From an uncultured Roseovarius sp. (GTDB lineage Bacteria; Pseudomonadota; Alphaproteobacteria; Rhodobacterales; Rhodobacteraceae), in assembly GCF_913057115.1 (NCBI RefSeq), contig NZ_CAJXNN010000012.1, forward strand, positions 1 to 64,000: a DNA stretch of 64,000 nt, given 5' to 3'. This document shows, piece after piece, positions 1 to 9,875 of this stretch. Numbering within the stretch: the first letter of the stretch is position 1; each line of letters begins with the position of its first letter. The notes under the pieces were generated by a model that was given only the letters and a program-made list of their open reading frames with translations, was not told where the DNA came from and ran no database searches. Both the position numbers and the translations under genes were made by a program.

Positions 1-1700
1 CGGCGGGCGACGACAGTATCGACGCCGCCTACACCGATGTAGATGGCGATAGCATCGGCGGCGGTGATGACACGGTTCTGGCAGGCGGCGGCAATGACTA
101 TCTTGAAGGCGGTGATGGCGCCGACCTTCTTTTTGGCGAGGCGGGCAACGACACCGCCATCGGTGGCGCCGGCAACGATACGATCCGCGGCGACGATATG
201 CCGGAAGCCGGGCAATGGGAGTATCAAGTCTACGACTACAACTTCACGAGCGCCGACAATCAGGCCTTTGATATCGAAAGCGGTACTCTGGTCGGCACCG
301 GGCAGACCGGTATTTTCGACTCCACCACCCTCGTGAACGACGCCCGGGGCACCACCGGCGACCCCAGTGACTTCGGCGTCATCTACACCTCGCAGCTTTT
401 GCCGTCCGAGGACGGGACCTATACGTTTTCGACCACATCCGACGATGGCTCGACCATCCGCATTCTGGACGAGAACGGCGACCCCCTGACCTTTACCAAC
501 CAAGGCGGCAGCACCGACAGTTTCATGGACAATGACCGCCACCAAGCGCCGACGAGCCGGTCGGGCGAGGTGGAGTTGGAGGCCGGGCGGCTTTACACCA
601 TCGAGGTTCGTCATTGGGAAAACCTTGGCGGTCAGGTGATCTCGGGACAGGTGACCACACCCAGTGGGACAACCGAGGACCTGGCCGACAGCAGCCTGAT
701 CCTCGGCCCGCCAAGTGGTATTGCCGGGGACGATAGCCTGAGTGGTGGCGCCGGCGACGATGCGCTTTTCGGTGATGGTGGAAATGACACGCTCGATGGG
801 GGCATCGGCGCCGACAGCTTTTATGGCGGGCTGGGCGACGACGAGATGTACCTGGCCGAGGGCGATACCGCCTATGGCGGCGATGGCGATGACCTTTTCG
901 TCCTGGGCGATCTGGGTGAAGCGGGCAGCGGCACCATCGACATCACCGGCGGTGAAGGCGGTGAGACCAGCGGCGATACCCTGCAACTGACCTCGGACCT
1001 GACCGAAGACGACATCACCTTCACCAATACCGATGATGGTGCCGGCGGGCTTTCGGGCAATTTCACCATGGCCGATGGCACGGTGGTGAATTTCTCGGAG
1101 ATCGAGAATATCATTTGCTTCACGCCGGGCACGCGGATTTTGACGGACCGCGGCGAGCGCGCGATCGAAACCCTGCAACAGGGCGACATGGTCCTGACGC
1201 GCGATCACGGGTATCAGCCGATCCGCTGGATCGGGCATAGCACCGTGGAGGGGCGCGGCAAATTTGCCCCCGTAGCGATCAATTCCACGGTTCTGGACGG
1301 AGCCCGGCGGCCGCTTCTGGTATCCCCGCAACACCGGGTCTTGTTCACCGGCTACAAGGCGGAACTGTTGTTCGGCCAAAACGAGGTTCTGGTTGCCGCA
1401 AAGCATCTTGTGGATGGCCGCGACGTGCGCATCGTGGAGCGCAAACTGGTCAGCTATTTCCACATGATGTTCGACCGTCACGAGATAGTTTACGCCGAAG
1501 GTGCCGCCACCGAAAGCTTTCACGCTGGTGACGTTGGCATCGCCGCGATTTCCGACGCGGCGCGCGAGGACATGTTTACCACCTTCCCGAGTTTGCGAAG
1601 CGATCCAAGCAGCCATGGCGAGACCGCGCGCATGTGCCTGAAGGCCCATGAAGCCCGGCTTTTGCTTGAGTCCGAGGACAATTTCGCCCTTGCGGCCTGA
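1..1700 (+). CDS. RTX protein with PA14-like and Hint_2 domains, 5'-truncated by window edge
   Basis: The reading frame is open from the first bases (codons begin at position 3), so the real start lies outside the window. In order it shows RTX calcium-binding nonapeptides (GGxGNDxxx type, about 3-190), a PA14-like beta-rich segment (about 260-690, with [14 protein letters not shown] and an [13 protein letters not shown] strand), more RTX repeats (about 720-900), a linker, and a Hint_2 domain. That domain starts at Cys codon 1116-1118 (CFTPGTRIL) and contains the SPQHRVL motif. Hint domains are self-splicing or self-cleaving in inteins and hedgehog; RTX proteins are normally exported by type I secretion. 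A secreted, calcium-folded surface or extracellular protein is likely. No secretion genes lie in the window. The last 200 residues closely resemble those of the protein at 2391-8243. Confidence 0.9.
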   Translation, partial: AGDDSIDAAYTDVDGDSIGGGDDTVLAGGGNDYLEGGDGADLLFGEAGNDTAIGGAGNDTIRGDDMPEAGQWEYQVYDYNFTSADNQAFDIESGTLVGTGQTGIFDSTTLVNDARGTTGDPSDFGVIYTSQLLPSEDGTYTFSTTSDDGSTIRILDENGDPLTFTNQGGSTDSFMDNDRHQAPTSRSGEVELEAGRLYTIEVRHWENLGGQVISGQVTTPSGTTEDLADSSLILGPPSGIAGDDSLSGGAGDDALFGDGGNDTLDGGIGADSFYGGLGDDEMYLAEGDTAYGGDGDDLFVLGDLGEAGSGTIDITGGEGGETSGDTLQLTSDLTEDDITFTNTDDGAGGLSGNFTMADGTVVNFSEIENIICFTPGTRILTDRGERAIETLQQGDMVLTRDHGYQPIRWIGHSTVEGRGKFAPVAINSTVLDGARRPLLVSPQHRVLFTGYKAELLFGQNEVLVAAKHLVDGRDVRIVERKLVSYFHMMFDRHEIVYAEGAATESFHAGDVGIAAISDAAREDMFTTFPSLRSDPSSHGETARMCLKAHEARLLLESEDNFALAA

Positions 1701-1892
1701 TTGTTACTCGTCAGGCGTGTAGTCAGCCACAACATTGTCAGATTTGCTCCGAATTGCCGCCGCAGACCTTGGTTAAACAGGTATCAAGGGTCGCGGTGCA
1801 TACTGTGCCAAAGCCATCGTGAAAAATCGAAGGACGTGGTGTTGCCCCGGACACCAAGAATGGATTTTGGGGCAAAAAGTGGAGTGTGAGTA

Positions 1893-2387
1893 ATGGCGAA
1901 AGCTAATGGGTTGAACGTCGACACGACGGCAACAGCGTGGGACATGGCGGATGCCATCTTCGGAGATGGCGTCACGGTGGCCAATGCGACCTATGCAGGG
2001 GCCGCAACCGCACCGGGGATCTACACGGGCGGAAGGGCAACGCTGGGCGACCTCACGCAATCGAACTCCCTTGTCATCTTGGCCACCGGGCACGTGACGG
2101 ATTTCACCAACAATTCGGGCGCCCAAACAGCCCCGGACAGTGCCGCGGAAATCGACGCGGTCAAGGGCAACACTACTTCGCACAAGCATTTTGCGCTTGA
2201 AAGCCTGAGTTGCGGTGGTGCGTCCGATCCGCTGCCCTTTGACCTACAAAACCTGTCGCCGGGCAGTTCCAAGGGCGGAGGATATGCCGCCAACAACGAC
2301 GAAGCGAACGCGATTTTTTGCCGTGATGGCAGGTCTTTGCAGACCGATGACGTCACGACGCGACCCACACTTTTTACGGGAGCGTAG
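1893..2387 (+). CDS. Short choice-of-anchor-L-like protein, probably truncated
   Basis: A 164-residue ORF with a good ribosome site (GGAG about 9 bases before ATG). Its first 110 residues read like the start of choice-of-anchor L proteins of Rhodobacterales: a region with MADAIFGDGVTVANATYAG, then GIYTGG, and a span resembling the usual serine/threonine/glycine turn. Full-length members continue with a beta domain (typically STFDAAxLE...FSEEY) and then RTX repeats and often a Hint domain. Here the sequence departs after about residue 95 into low-similarity sequence and stops 3 bases before the ATG of the large RTX gene. It could be a remnant left by recombination between neighbouring RTX genes, or a small standalone protein. 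The family call is from remembered motifs. Confidence 0.55.
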   Translation: MAKANGLNVDTTATAWDMADAIFGDGVTVANATYAGAATAPGIYTGGRATLGDLTQSNSLVILATGHVTDFTNNSGAQTAPDSAAEIDAVKGNTTSHKHFALESLSCGGASDPLPFDLQNLSPGSSKGGGYAANNDEANAIFCRDGRSLQTDDVTTRPTLFTGA

Positions 2388-2390
2388 AAC

Positions 2391-5300
2391 ATGCCAGAAT
2401 ATTCCTTCAATCTCTACAGCTGGGCCGACATCGGGTTTGCCCCCGGGACCACAGGTTTCCAAGGCCAGAACACCACGCATACCGTGACAGGCACGCCTGA
2501 CACGGTCTTCGTCAATGACGACGACACCGTTTTTCAGGAATCTGCGTCGGGCTTTTTCACGAACAGCCCTGATACAGGCAGCGCCCAAGCGCTGGATCAG
2601 AGCCTTTCACTGGATGGTACAACGTTCTTCCCGGCCGGGACAAACATCTGGAGTCAAGCCGCCACAACCGTCACCAACTCGACGACAGGCGAGAGCGGCA
2701 TGGTATATGTCGTCAGTCTCGGGGATGGGAGTTTCGGCACTCAATACGGTTTTGTCTCGACGATTGCACTTGAGCCGGGTGACACCATCACATTCGGTTC
2801 TTATGACTTTTTTAGGGACTCCGTGAGTTTTGCCGATCTCGAAGAACCCATTCTACCTGACTATATCGTCGAAGGGACAAGCGGGAACGATACGATCGAT
2901 GCGGGCTACGCCGGCGACCCCGAAGGCGACATGATCGATGCGAACGATCACTCCGACGGGTCGAACGCGGACAGCATCGAGGCGGGCGCGGGCGACGATT
3001 CGATCGTTTCGGGCGCGGGTGATGACACCGTCTTCGGCGGCGCGGGTAATGACACCGTCTTCGGCGGCACGGGCAATGACACGGTGGATGCCGGCGATGG
3101 CAACGATTCGATCGACAGCGGCTATGGCGACGACGTTGTTCAAGCAGGGTTGGGGGATGACTGGGTCAGCACGGGCGCAGGCAATGACAGTATTCTCGGC
3201 GGCGACGGCGATGACACGATCTCAGCCGGAAACAGCAATGACACGGTGGATGGCGGCTTAGGCAACGATTCAATCGAAGGCGGGTCGGGTGAAGACGATA
3301 TTCAAGCAGGATCCGGGGATGACTGGGTCTATGGCGGCCTGAATTCGGACAGCATTCTCGGCGACCTTGGCAATGATACAATCCGTGGTGGTACTGGCAA
3401 TGACACCGTGCTCGGCGGGATGGGCGACGACGGCATCAGAGGCGAAACGGGCGACGACAGCCTGTATGGCAACGAAGGCAATGACACGCTTGACGGGGGT
3501 GTGGGCAGCGACACGCTTTACGGTGGCGATGGCGATGACACCGTCATTCTGGGAGATGATTTCGGCAACGATAGCATCGTTGGCGGCGAAACCGGCGAAA
3601 CAAGTGGCGATACGTTGGACCTTGGTGCGGTCACCACGGATACTACCGTTGACCTGACATCGAATGACCCCGAGGCGGGCAGCGTTTCCGACGGCACGTC
3701 AACCGCCACATTCAGCGAGATCGAGAATATCAGCCTTGGCGGTGGCCGTGACACGGTCGTTCTGGCCGATGGCTCGGGCGCAGATACGGTCAGCGGCTTT
3801 GACCTGACTGACAGCGACGATGGCACGACCAACGATCAGTTGGATGTCTCGGGCCTGACTTCGGACGGCGGCACAACGCCGGTCACCACGACGGATGTCA
3901 CGGTCACTGACGATGGCAGCGGCAATGCTGTTCTGAGCTTCCCCGGCGGGGAAAGCATCACCCTGGTCGGGGTTGCGCCGACTTCGGTCGACTCGGTTGA
4001 GGAACTGGTCTCCATCGGCATTCCGGATGGTCGCGATTACATCGTCGAAGGCACCGCCGGGGATGATTTCATCAGCGATGGGTATCTTGACGACCCCGAG
4101 GGCGATCTTGTCGACAGCAATGACAACGCCGCCGGCAACAACGATGACAGCATCCTTGCCGGTGATGGCAATGACACGGTCATCGCGGCGCTTGGCAACG
4201 ACACCGTTGATGCAGGCGCGGGCGATGACAGTGTCCGTGGCGGCGATGGCAATGACACGATCCTTGGCAACACCGGCAACGATATCCTGCTGGGCGAGGG
4301 TGGCAACGATAGCCTCACCGGCGGCACCGGCACCGACAGCATGCTGGGCGGTCTGGGCGAAGATACGCTGGAAGGCGGCAATGACGCCGACACCATCCTT
4401 GGCGAAGGTGGCAATGACTCGATTGACGGCGATCTGGGCGATGACTCGCTGAGTGGTGGCGACAATTCGGACACCGTGGCCGGTGGCGCGGGCGAAGACG
4501 AGGTTTATGGTAACGCGGGCAACGACCTTCTTTACGGCGGAACCGAGAATGACTCGGTCTATGGTGGCACGGGCGACGACACCATGTTCGGCGATGCCGG
4601 GGACGACCGCTTGGAAGGCTGGCTTGGCAACGACTCGATGCTTGGCGGAGCCGGAGACGACTATCTTGATGGCGCATCGGGCGACGACACGCTTCTGGGA
4701 CAAGATGGCAACGATACGCTGGCCTCGGGCAGCGATGGTGGCGCTGACCTTGTCATCGGTGGCACCGGCGACGACTCGCTGACCACGGGCGATGGCAACG
4801 ACACGCTTGAAGGTGGGCTTGACGACGACTCCATGTTCGGTGGCGGGGGCGATGACCTCTTTGTGCTGGAAGACAATTTCGGCAATGACACCATCGAAGG
4901 TTGGGGCACCTCCGAGACCAATGGCGATACCTTGGATGCCACGGCGGTTACCGGCGATGTCACCGTCGATCTGACGGCATTTGGCAGCGCGGCAGACCCT
5001 GAGAGCGGCACGATCAGCGATGGCAGCTCGACCGCGACCTTTGCAGATATCGAAAACATCATGCTGGGCGCGGGCAACGACAGCGTGATCGGCTCGGATG
5101 GCAACGACACCATCGCATTCAGCACCGGCGCGGGTGCCGACACGATCGACGGTGGCGCGGGCAACGATGCCTTCGACATTGGTGCGGGTGACGGGGCCGA
5201 TGACACCATCGTTCTGGCCGATGGCGATGGCGATGACACGATCACCGGGTTCGAGGCCCCCATCGACAATGGCGATGGCACCTTTACAGGCCAGGATCAG

Positions 5301-8243
5301 CTTGACCTGTCGGGCCTGACCGATGCCGGTGGCGCACTGGTCAATACCGACGATGTAACCGTCACCGACACCAATGGCGATGGCACGGGCGATGCGATCC
5401 TGCAATTCCCGAACGGGGAATCGATCACCCTTGTCGGCGTTCTGGCCTCGGAAGTCAGCGACCCTGCCGCGCTTGAGGCCATGGGTATCCCTGCCCCGGA
5501 TTACATCGTCGAAGGCACCGCTTCCGGCGATGTGATCAACCCGGCCTACACGGGCGACCCCGAAGGCGATCGCGTGGATGCGGGCGATAACCTTGCCGGT
5601 AACAACGATGACAGCATCCTTGCAGGTGCTGGCAACGACACCATCAGCGCGGGCTTTGGCAACGATAGCATCGACGCGGGCACCGGCGACGACCAGGTCT
5701 TTGGCGAAGACGGCAATGATACTGTTCTGGCCGGCGACGGGGCCGATACTGTCTTTGGCGAAGCGGGCGATGACTCGCTGACCGGCGGGCTTGGCAACGA
5801 CAGCATGTTAGGCGGCACCGGCAACGATGCCCTGTTGGGCGAGGTCGGTGACGACACCCTGCGCGGCGAAGATGGCAATGACACCATTTTCGGCGGCGAT
5901 GGCGATGACTCGGCCCATGGCGGCAACGGCGACGACAGCATCTCGGGCGGCCTTGGTAACGACGAGTTGCACGGCTGGTATGGCAATGACACCATCGACG
6001 GTGGTGCTGGCAACGACTACATAGACGCCGATTTGGGCGAAGACCTTGCCACGGGTGGTGACGGCAACGACACCATCATGGGCGGCTTCAGCGTCGAAAG
6101 CGACACCCTGCAAGGTGGCGCGGGCGATGACAGCATCGACGGCCAGGCCGGGAACGACCTGATCGAAGGTGGGCTTGGCGATGACACGCTTCTGGGGTCG
6201 GACGGGGATGATACCTTCACCCTGACCGACAGCTTCGGCAACGACACCATCACCGGCGGCGAAACCGACGAGACCGCGGGCGACAGCCTGGATGCAAGCG
6301 CGGTGACGGCAGATACCACGCTTGACCTGACAGCGGGCATCGCTTCGGACCCCGAAAGCGGCACGCTCAGCGATGGCACCTCAACGGCGGGCTTCAGCGA
6401 GATTGAAAACATCACGCTTGGAACGGGCAATGACAGTGTCATCGGCTCGACCGGGGAAGAAAACATCAGCACTGGTGCCGGGGCCGATACCGTCGATGGC
6501 GGTGCGGGCAACGACACTTTTGATGTTGGCGCGGGCGACGGTGCGACCGATACGGTGGTTCTGGAAGATGGCGACGGGGATGATACCGTTTCCGGCTTCG
6601 AAGGCCCCATCGACAATGGCGATGGCACCTTCACCGGTCAGGATCAGATCGACACCTCGGGCCTGACTGACGCCGATGGCAACCCGGTTCTGGTTTCGGA
6701 TGTCACCGTCAGTGACGATGGCAGCGGAAATGCGGTTCTGAGCTTTCCCAATGGCGAGTCGATCACCCTGATCGGTGTGGCCCCGGCGGATGTGACGGAC
6801 CACGACGCTCTGGCCGCCATGGGCATCGCGCAAAGCGATTACATCGTGGAGGGCTCTGCCGGGAACGATCTAATCGACGGCAGCTATTCGGGCGATCCGG
6901 ATGGCGATTTCGTCGACAACCTTGATAGTCAGACCAATGGCAACGACGACAGTATCGTTGCGGGCGATGGCAATGACACGGTTTTGGCCGGGGATGGGAA
7001 TGATACCATCGGCGGCGGCGATGGTGTGACCAACAACGACGCCTCCCAGCCTTTCGATGGCAACGACAGTATCGATGGCGGCGCGGGCGACGACTTCCTT
7101 TATGGGGAAAACGGCGACGACACCCTTATCGGTGGTCTGGGCAACGACAATCTGGATGGCAGTATCGGTCAAGACAGCCTTGTTGGCGGTGACGGCAACG
7201 ATACCTTTGATGGTGGTTCGGGCAATGACACCATCGAAGGCGGGGCCGGCAACGACTATATCTTTGCTGATGATCTGGCAGGTTCGGGCGATGACTCGGT
7301 CCTGGGTGGAGATGGCAACGATACGATCTTCGGTCTGGGCGGTGATGACATCATCGAGGGCGGCACCGGGCGCGACCTTATTGATGGCGGCGCGGGCAAC
7401 GATACGATCACAGCCGCCCAAGGCGATACAATCACTGGCGGCGATGGCGACGATTACTTCACCGTGGCCGATCTGGGCGAGGTTGTTAACAATAGCATCT
7501 CGATCACCGGTGGTGAGGGGGACGAGACCACTGGCGATACGCTGTATCTCGGACCGGATTACAGCCAGACCGACCTGACCTTTACCAATATCGACGACGC
7601 GGCGGGTGGTCTATCGGGCAACTTCACCATGACCGACGGCACGGTGGTGAACTTCTCGGAAATCGAGAACATCATCTGCTTCACTCCGGGCACCCGCATC
7701 CTGACCGCCCAAGGCGAGCGCCGCATCGAGGAGTTGCGCGAGGGCGATATGGTGGTCACCCGCGACCATGGGCTGCGACCGATCCGCTGGATCGGCAAGC
7801 GAACGGTGCCCGGACAGGGCCGCTTTGCCCCGGTGCGGGTGGGCGTGAACGCCTTGGAGGGTGCCTGCGAGGGGCTGCTGGTTTCGCCGCAGCACCGGAT
7901 TCTCTTTACCGGCTACCGAGCCGAGCTGTTATTCGGGGAGTCGGAAGTTCTGGTGCCTGCCAAGCACCTGATCGACGGGCGCGAGGTGGTGCAACGCGAG
8001 GTCGACGAGGTGACCTATATTCATCTCATGTTCGACCGCCACGAGGTGATCTATGCCGATGGGATCGCGACCGAGAGTTTCCACGCAGGTGACGTGGGGC
8101 TGGAGGCCGTGGACGAGGCCGCGCGGGAGGAGCTTTTCGCGATCTTCCCCGAGCTTCGTTCCGCGCCATATCGCCACGGAAAGACGGCGCGAACCTGCCT
8201 CAAGGCGCATGAGGCGATCAACCTCAAGGGGCATGTCTTCTAG
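2391..8243 (+). CDS. Giant RTX calcium-binding protein with C-terminal Hint_2 domain (1950 aa)
   Basis: The ATG at 2391 follows a GGAG box. Residues 1-155 form a non-repetitive N-terminal domain seen at the head of Rhodobacterales Hint proteins (MPEYSFNLYSWADIGF start). From residue 157 the protein is built of RTX nonapeptides grouped into four long units, each opening with DYIVEGT/S and a DPEGD motif. Units 1-3 also close with a conserved beta segment (GNAVLSFPxGESITLVGVAP type). The Hint_2 domain begins at Cys1763 (CFTPGTRIL) and has His1835 in SPQHRIL. The composition is very acidic and Asp/Gly/Asn-rich, as expected for calcium-dependent folding outside the cell after type I secretion. There is no classical signal peptide. 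The role (adhesin, biofilm matrix or S-layer-like) cannot be told from sequence. Confidence 0.93.
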   Translation: MPEYSFNLYSWADIGFAPGTTGFQGQNTTHTVTGTPDTVFVNDDDTVFQESASGFFTNSPDTGSAQALDQSLSLDGTTFFPAGTNIWSQAATTVTNSTTGESGMVYVVSLGDGSFGTQYGFVSTIALEPGDTITFGSYDFFRDSVSFADLEEPILPDYIVEGTSGNDTIDAGYAGDPEGDMIDANDHSDGSNADSIEAGAGDDSIVSGAGDDTVFGGAGNDTVFGGTGNDTVDAGDGNDSIDSGYGDDVVQAGLGDDWVSTGAGNDSILGGDGDDTISAGNSNDTVDGGLGNDSIEGGSGEDDIQAGSGDDWVYGGLNSDSILGDLGNDTIRGGTGNDTVLGGMGDDGIRGETGDDSLYGNEGNDTLDGGVGSDTLYGGDGDDTVILGDDFGNDSIVGGETGETSGDTLDLGAVTTDTTVDLTSNDPEAGSVSDGTSTATFSEIENISLGGGRDTVVLADGSGADTVSGFDLTDSDDGTTNDQLDVSGLTSDGGTTPVTTTDVTVTDDGSGNAVLSFPGGESITLVGVAPTSVDSVEELVSIGIPDGRDYIVEGTAGDDFISDGYLDDPEGDLVDSNDNAAGNNDDSILAGDGNDTVIAALGNDTVDAGAGDDSVRGGDGNDTILGNTGNDILLGEGGNDSLTGGTGTDSMLGGLGEDTLEGGNDADTILGEGGNDSIDGDLGDDSLSGGDNSDTVAGGAGEDEVYGNAGNDLLYGGTENDSVYGGTGDDTMFGDAGDDRLEGWLGNDSMLGGAGDDYLDGASGDDTLLGQDGNDTLASGSDGGADLVIGGTGDDSLTTGDGNDTLEGGLDDDSMFGGGGDDLFVLEDNFGNDTIEGWGTSETNGDTLDATAVTGDVTVDLTAFGSAADPESGTISDGSSTATFADIENIMLGAGNDSVIGSDGNDTIAFSTGAGADTIDGGAGNDAFDIGAGDGADDTIVLADGDGDDTITGFEAPIDNGDGTFTGQDQLDLSGLTDAGGALVNTDDVTVTDTNGDGTGDAILQFPNGESITLVGVLASEVSDPAALEAMGIPAPDYIVEGTASGDVINPAYTGDPEGDRVDAGDNLAGNNDDSILAGAGNDTISAGFGNDSIDAGTGDDQVFGEDGNDTVLAGDGADTVFGEAGDDSLTGGLGNDSMLGGTGNDALLGEVGDDTLRGEDGNDTIFGGDGDDSAHGGNGDDSISGGLGNDELHGWYGNDTIDGGAGNDYIDADLGEDLATGGDGNDTIMGGFSVESDTLQGGAGDDSIDGQAGNDLIEGGLGDDTLLGSDGDDTFTLTDSFGNDTITGGETDETAGDSLDASAVTADTTLDLTAGIASDPESGTLSDGTSTAGFSEIENITLGTGNDSVIGSTGEENISTGAGADTVDGGAGNDTFDVGAGDGATDTVVLEDGDGDDTVSGFEGPIDNGDGTFTGQDQIDTSGLTDADGNPVLVSDVTVSDDGSGNAVLSFPNGESITLIGVAPADVTDHDALAAMGIAQSDYIVEGSAGNDLIDGSYSGDPDGDFVDNLDSQTNGNDDSIVAGDGNDTVLAGDGNDTIGGGDGVTNNDASQPFDGNDSIDGGAGDDFLYGENGDDTLIGGLGNDNLDGSIGQDSLVGGDGNDTFDGGSGNDTIEGGAGNDYIFADDLAGSGDDSVLGGDGNDTIFGLGGDDIIEGGTGRDLIDGGAGNDTITAAQGDTITGGDGDDYFTVADLGEVVNNSISITGGEGDETTGDTLYLGPDYSQTDLTFTNIDDAAGGLSGNFTMTDGTVVNFSEIENIICFTPGTRILTAQGERRIEELREGDMVVTRDHGLRPIRWIGKRTVPGQGRFAPVRVGVNALEGACEGLLVSPQHRILFTGYRAELLFGESEVLVPAKHLIDGREVVQREVDEVTYIHLMFDRHEVIYADGIATESFHAGDVGLEAVDEAAREELFAIFPELRSAPYRHGKTARTCLKAHEAINLKGHVF
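2859..7674 (+). repeat. Four long in-frame tandem units within the RTX gene
   Basis: Units begin at the Asp codon of DYIVEG at 2859, 4035, 5499 and 6837. Unit lengths are about 1176, 1464 and 1338 bases, and the last is shorter (about 838 bases) because the Hint module replaces its end. Each unit opens with DYIVEG, a DPEGD or DPDGD box and an NDDSI-type entry into RTX nonapeptides. Units 1-3 finish with a SDGTSTATFSEIEN-like segment and an ESITLVGV strand. The nucleotide similarity between units makes this a likely site for recombination and assembly error. Confidence 0.85.
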
Positions 8244-8267
8244 AGGCGTTCCGACTGAGAGCCAGGG

Positions 8268-8807
8268 TTACACGGATTGCGCGAAGTCCAGAACGGCGCG
8301 ATGCAAGGCGTCCCAATCCGTGTATTCCCGATCCTTGTTTGGATCGACCTTCTGACCCTGCTTTGCAGCAACCCAGCGCATCGCCAAGGAGCGGAAGAAA
8401 TCATACTGGGTAAAGCGAAATGCGCCGGCAACATGCTCGACCCGCGCCGGATGCCAGCCGGTGTTCTCGAAGAACCTTTGTGCAATTTCCTCGAGTTCGT
8501 TCAGATCATCGGCCTCCCCGCTGGCCACGGCCAGCGAAACAGACAGGAACATCGTGGGAATATTCTCCAGGGTCGTACTATGGTTTTCGGCAAAATTCTC
8601 GATTGCGACCTGGTAGGCACCGAGATGGAGCGATGCAGCCAGAATAGCCGCATCGAACCTGGACAGGTCGAGACCGTCTTCATCGTCGCCAAGGTTCAGT
8701 AGCTCCACGGAATGGCCGTTGTCGATTAATGCGTCTGCGCAAAAGCGGCAGATTTTACGCGTTTGTCCTTCGGTCGTTGCATAGGCAATGAGGATTTTCA
8801 CGGTCAC
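8268..8807 (-). CDS. hemG: Flavodoxin-fold protoporphyrinogen IX dehydrogenase-like protein (HemG family)
   Basis: 179 residues, almost the length of E. coli HemG (181). The N-terminal ATTEGQT loop is the flavodoxin FMN-phosphate binding loop. ASLHLGAY, a SVSLAVA strand, VAGAFRFTQYDFF and the EYTDW motif near the C-terminus follow the HemG pattern rather than that of electron-transfer flavodoxins. HemG oxidises protoporphyrinogen IX to protoporphyrin IX and passes electrons to the quinone pool at the inner membrane. Many alphaproteobacteria use HemJ instead, so a role in haem synthesis is likely but not certain; other flavodoxin reductase roles remain possible. It converges on the RTX gene (25-base gap). 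Start ATG at 8807. Confidence 0.75.
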   Translation of the reverse strand: MTVKILIAYATTEGQTRKICRFCADALIDNGHSVELLNLGDDEDGLDLSRFDAAILAASLHLGAYQVAIENFAENHSTTLENIPTMFLSVSLAVASGEADDLNELEEIAQRFFENTGWHPARVEHVAGAFRFTQYDFFRSLAMRWVAAKQGQKVDPNKDREYTDWDALHRAVLDFAQSV

Positions 8808-8812
8808 CTCCC

Positions 8813-8945
8813 TAAAGCGTTTCGCGAAAAACCTGCATCACAGCTTTTCGCGAAATGCAGTGCTCGGTTCAATCGTTGCGCGCGTTCCGCCTTTGATTGA
8901 TGTCGAGAGTGAAAGGCGGAGCACTTTAACTCGGACAGGCGCATG
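8813..8945. repeat. Structured intergenic element with nested inverted repeats
   Basis: The gap between the hemG-like start and the amidotransferase end holds two TTTCGCGAAA palindromes (8820-8829 and 8846-8855), outer arms AGTGCTC (8859-8865) and GAGCACT (8919-8925), and inner arms TCCGCCTTT (8886-8894) and AAAGGCGGA (8912-8920). It has no coding potential. The layout resembles a dispersed intergenic repeat of Rhodobacterales, but the copy number cannot be judged from this window. Confidence 0.6.
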
Positions 8946-9001
8946 ATACCCGTCAGCCCACATTCGCCCTTGTCATGGATCAACGACACGGCGGAGTGCG
9001 T

Positions 9002-9778
9002 TCAAGCGGTTTTGAGCGCCTGTGCAGCCTGCCCCTTCGCCCATAGTTGCGCGGCTTCGCCGAAAGCGCTGAACAATGGCCTGCTGACCGGATCATTCGC
9101 GGCATTGTACTCGGGGTGCCATTGAACCGACAGGGCAAAACCGGGCGCACCGTCAATATAGATCGCCTCGGGGGTGCCATCGGGTGCATGGCCGTCGATC
9201 ACCACGCGCTGCCCCGGTTTCACCACACCTTGACCGTGCAAGGTGTTGGTCATCACCTCTTCGGCCCCCATGAGGCGGTGGAATACACCGTCTTTGGTGA
9301 AACGAACCGTATGTCGTAGTGCGAATTTTTCCTCCAAGGTGCCATCGGGGGGCATGCGGTGGTTGTCACGGCCCGGCAGTTCGCGGATTTCGGGGTGAAG
9401 TGTGCCGCCCATGGCAACGTTCACTTCCTGAAAACCGCGGCAAATACCGAGCAAGGGCTGGCCCCGTTCCACACAGGCGCGCACGAGCGGCAGAGTGATC
9501 GCATCACGATTGCGGTCGAATGCGCCATGCGCGTCGGTCGGGCTTTCGCCGTATTCCTCGGGATGAACATTCGGCCGCCCGCCGGTGAGCAGAAAGCCAT
9601 CGCAGGTTTCAAGCAATTCAGGAACAGAAACGAACCGCGGGTCACTGGGCACGAGCATTGGCATGCAGTCCGCCACCTGCGCGATCGCCTCGGAATTCAT
9701 CGTGCCGCCGGCATGCACCGGATAGCTGTCATCAATCAGGTAGTGATTGCCAATAATGCCGATAACCGGACGTGTCAT
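9002..9778 (-). CDS. Gamma-glutamyl-gamma-aminobutyrate hydrolase family (peptidase C26, PuuD-like)
   Basis: 258 residues covering a whole class I glutamine-amidotransferase-like hydrolase. The nucleophile Cys113 sits in LLGICRGFQEVN, and the His221/Glu223 pair sits in SVQWHPE. FLLTGGRPNVHPE is the oxyanion region typical of C26. PuuD releases GABA from gamma-glutamyl-GABA in putrescine breakdown; relatives cleave other gamma-glutamyl amides. No puuA or puuB neighbour is present, so the substrate is open. It lies in a minus-strand run with the photolyase genes, but the 98-base gap upstream suggests it may have its own promoter. Confidence 0.88.
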   Translation of the reverse strand: MTRPVIGIIGNHYLIDDSYPVHAGGTMNSEAIAQVADCMPMLVPSDPRFVSVPELLETCDGFLLTGGRPNVHPEEYGESPTDAHGAFDRNRDAITLPLVRACVERGQPLLGICRGFQEVNVAMGGTLHPEIRELPGRDNHRMPPDGTLEEKFALRHTVRFTKDGVFHRLMGAEEVMTNTLHGQGVVKPGQRVVIDGHAPDGTPEAIYIDGAPGFALSVQWHPEYNAANDPVSRPLFSAFGEAAQLWAKGQAAQALKTA

Positions 9779-9875
9779 GTGGGCCCTTCGAATTGCACTT
9801 CACAACTAATTAAAGACTTATAATGGATAAGAAAACGCGAATGATCGCACAAGTCATCGCGCGCCTGCGCAGGGC

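Noticed and set aside
3699-5405. 568-codon open frame opposite the RTX repeats
   Set aside because: The repetitive Gly/Asp/Asn codons of RTX nonapeptides give a stop-free antisense strand; the translation is low-complexity Val/Ala/Ile repeats with no family features.
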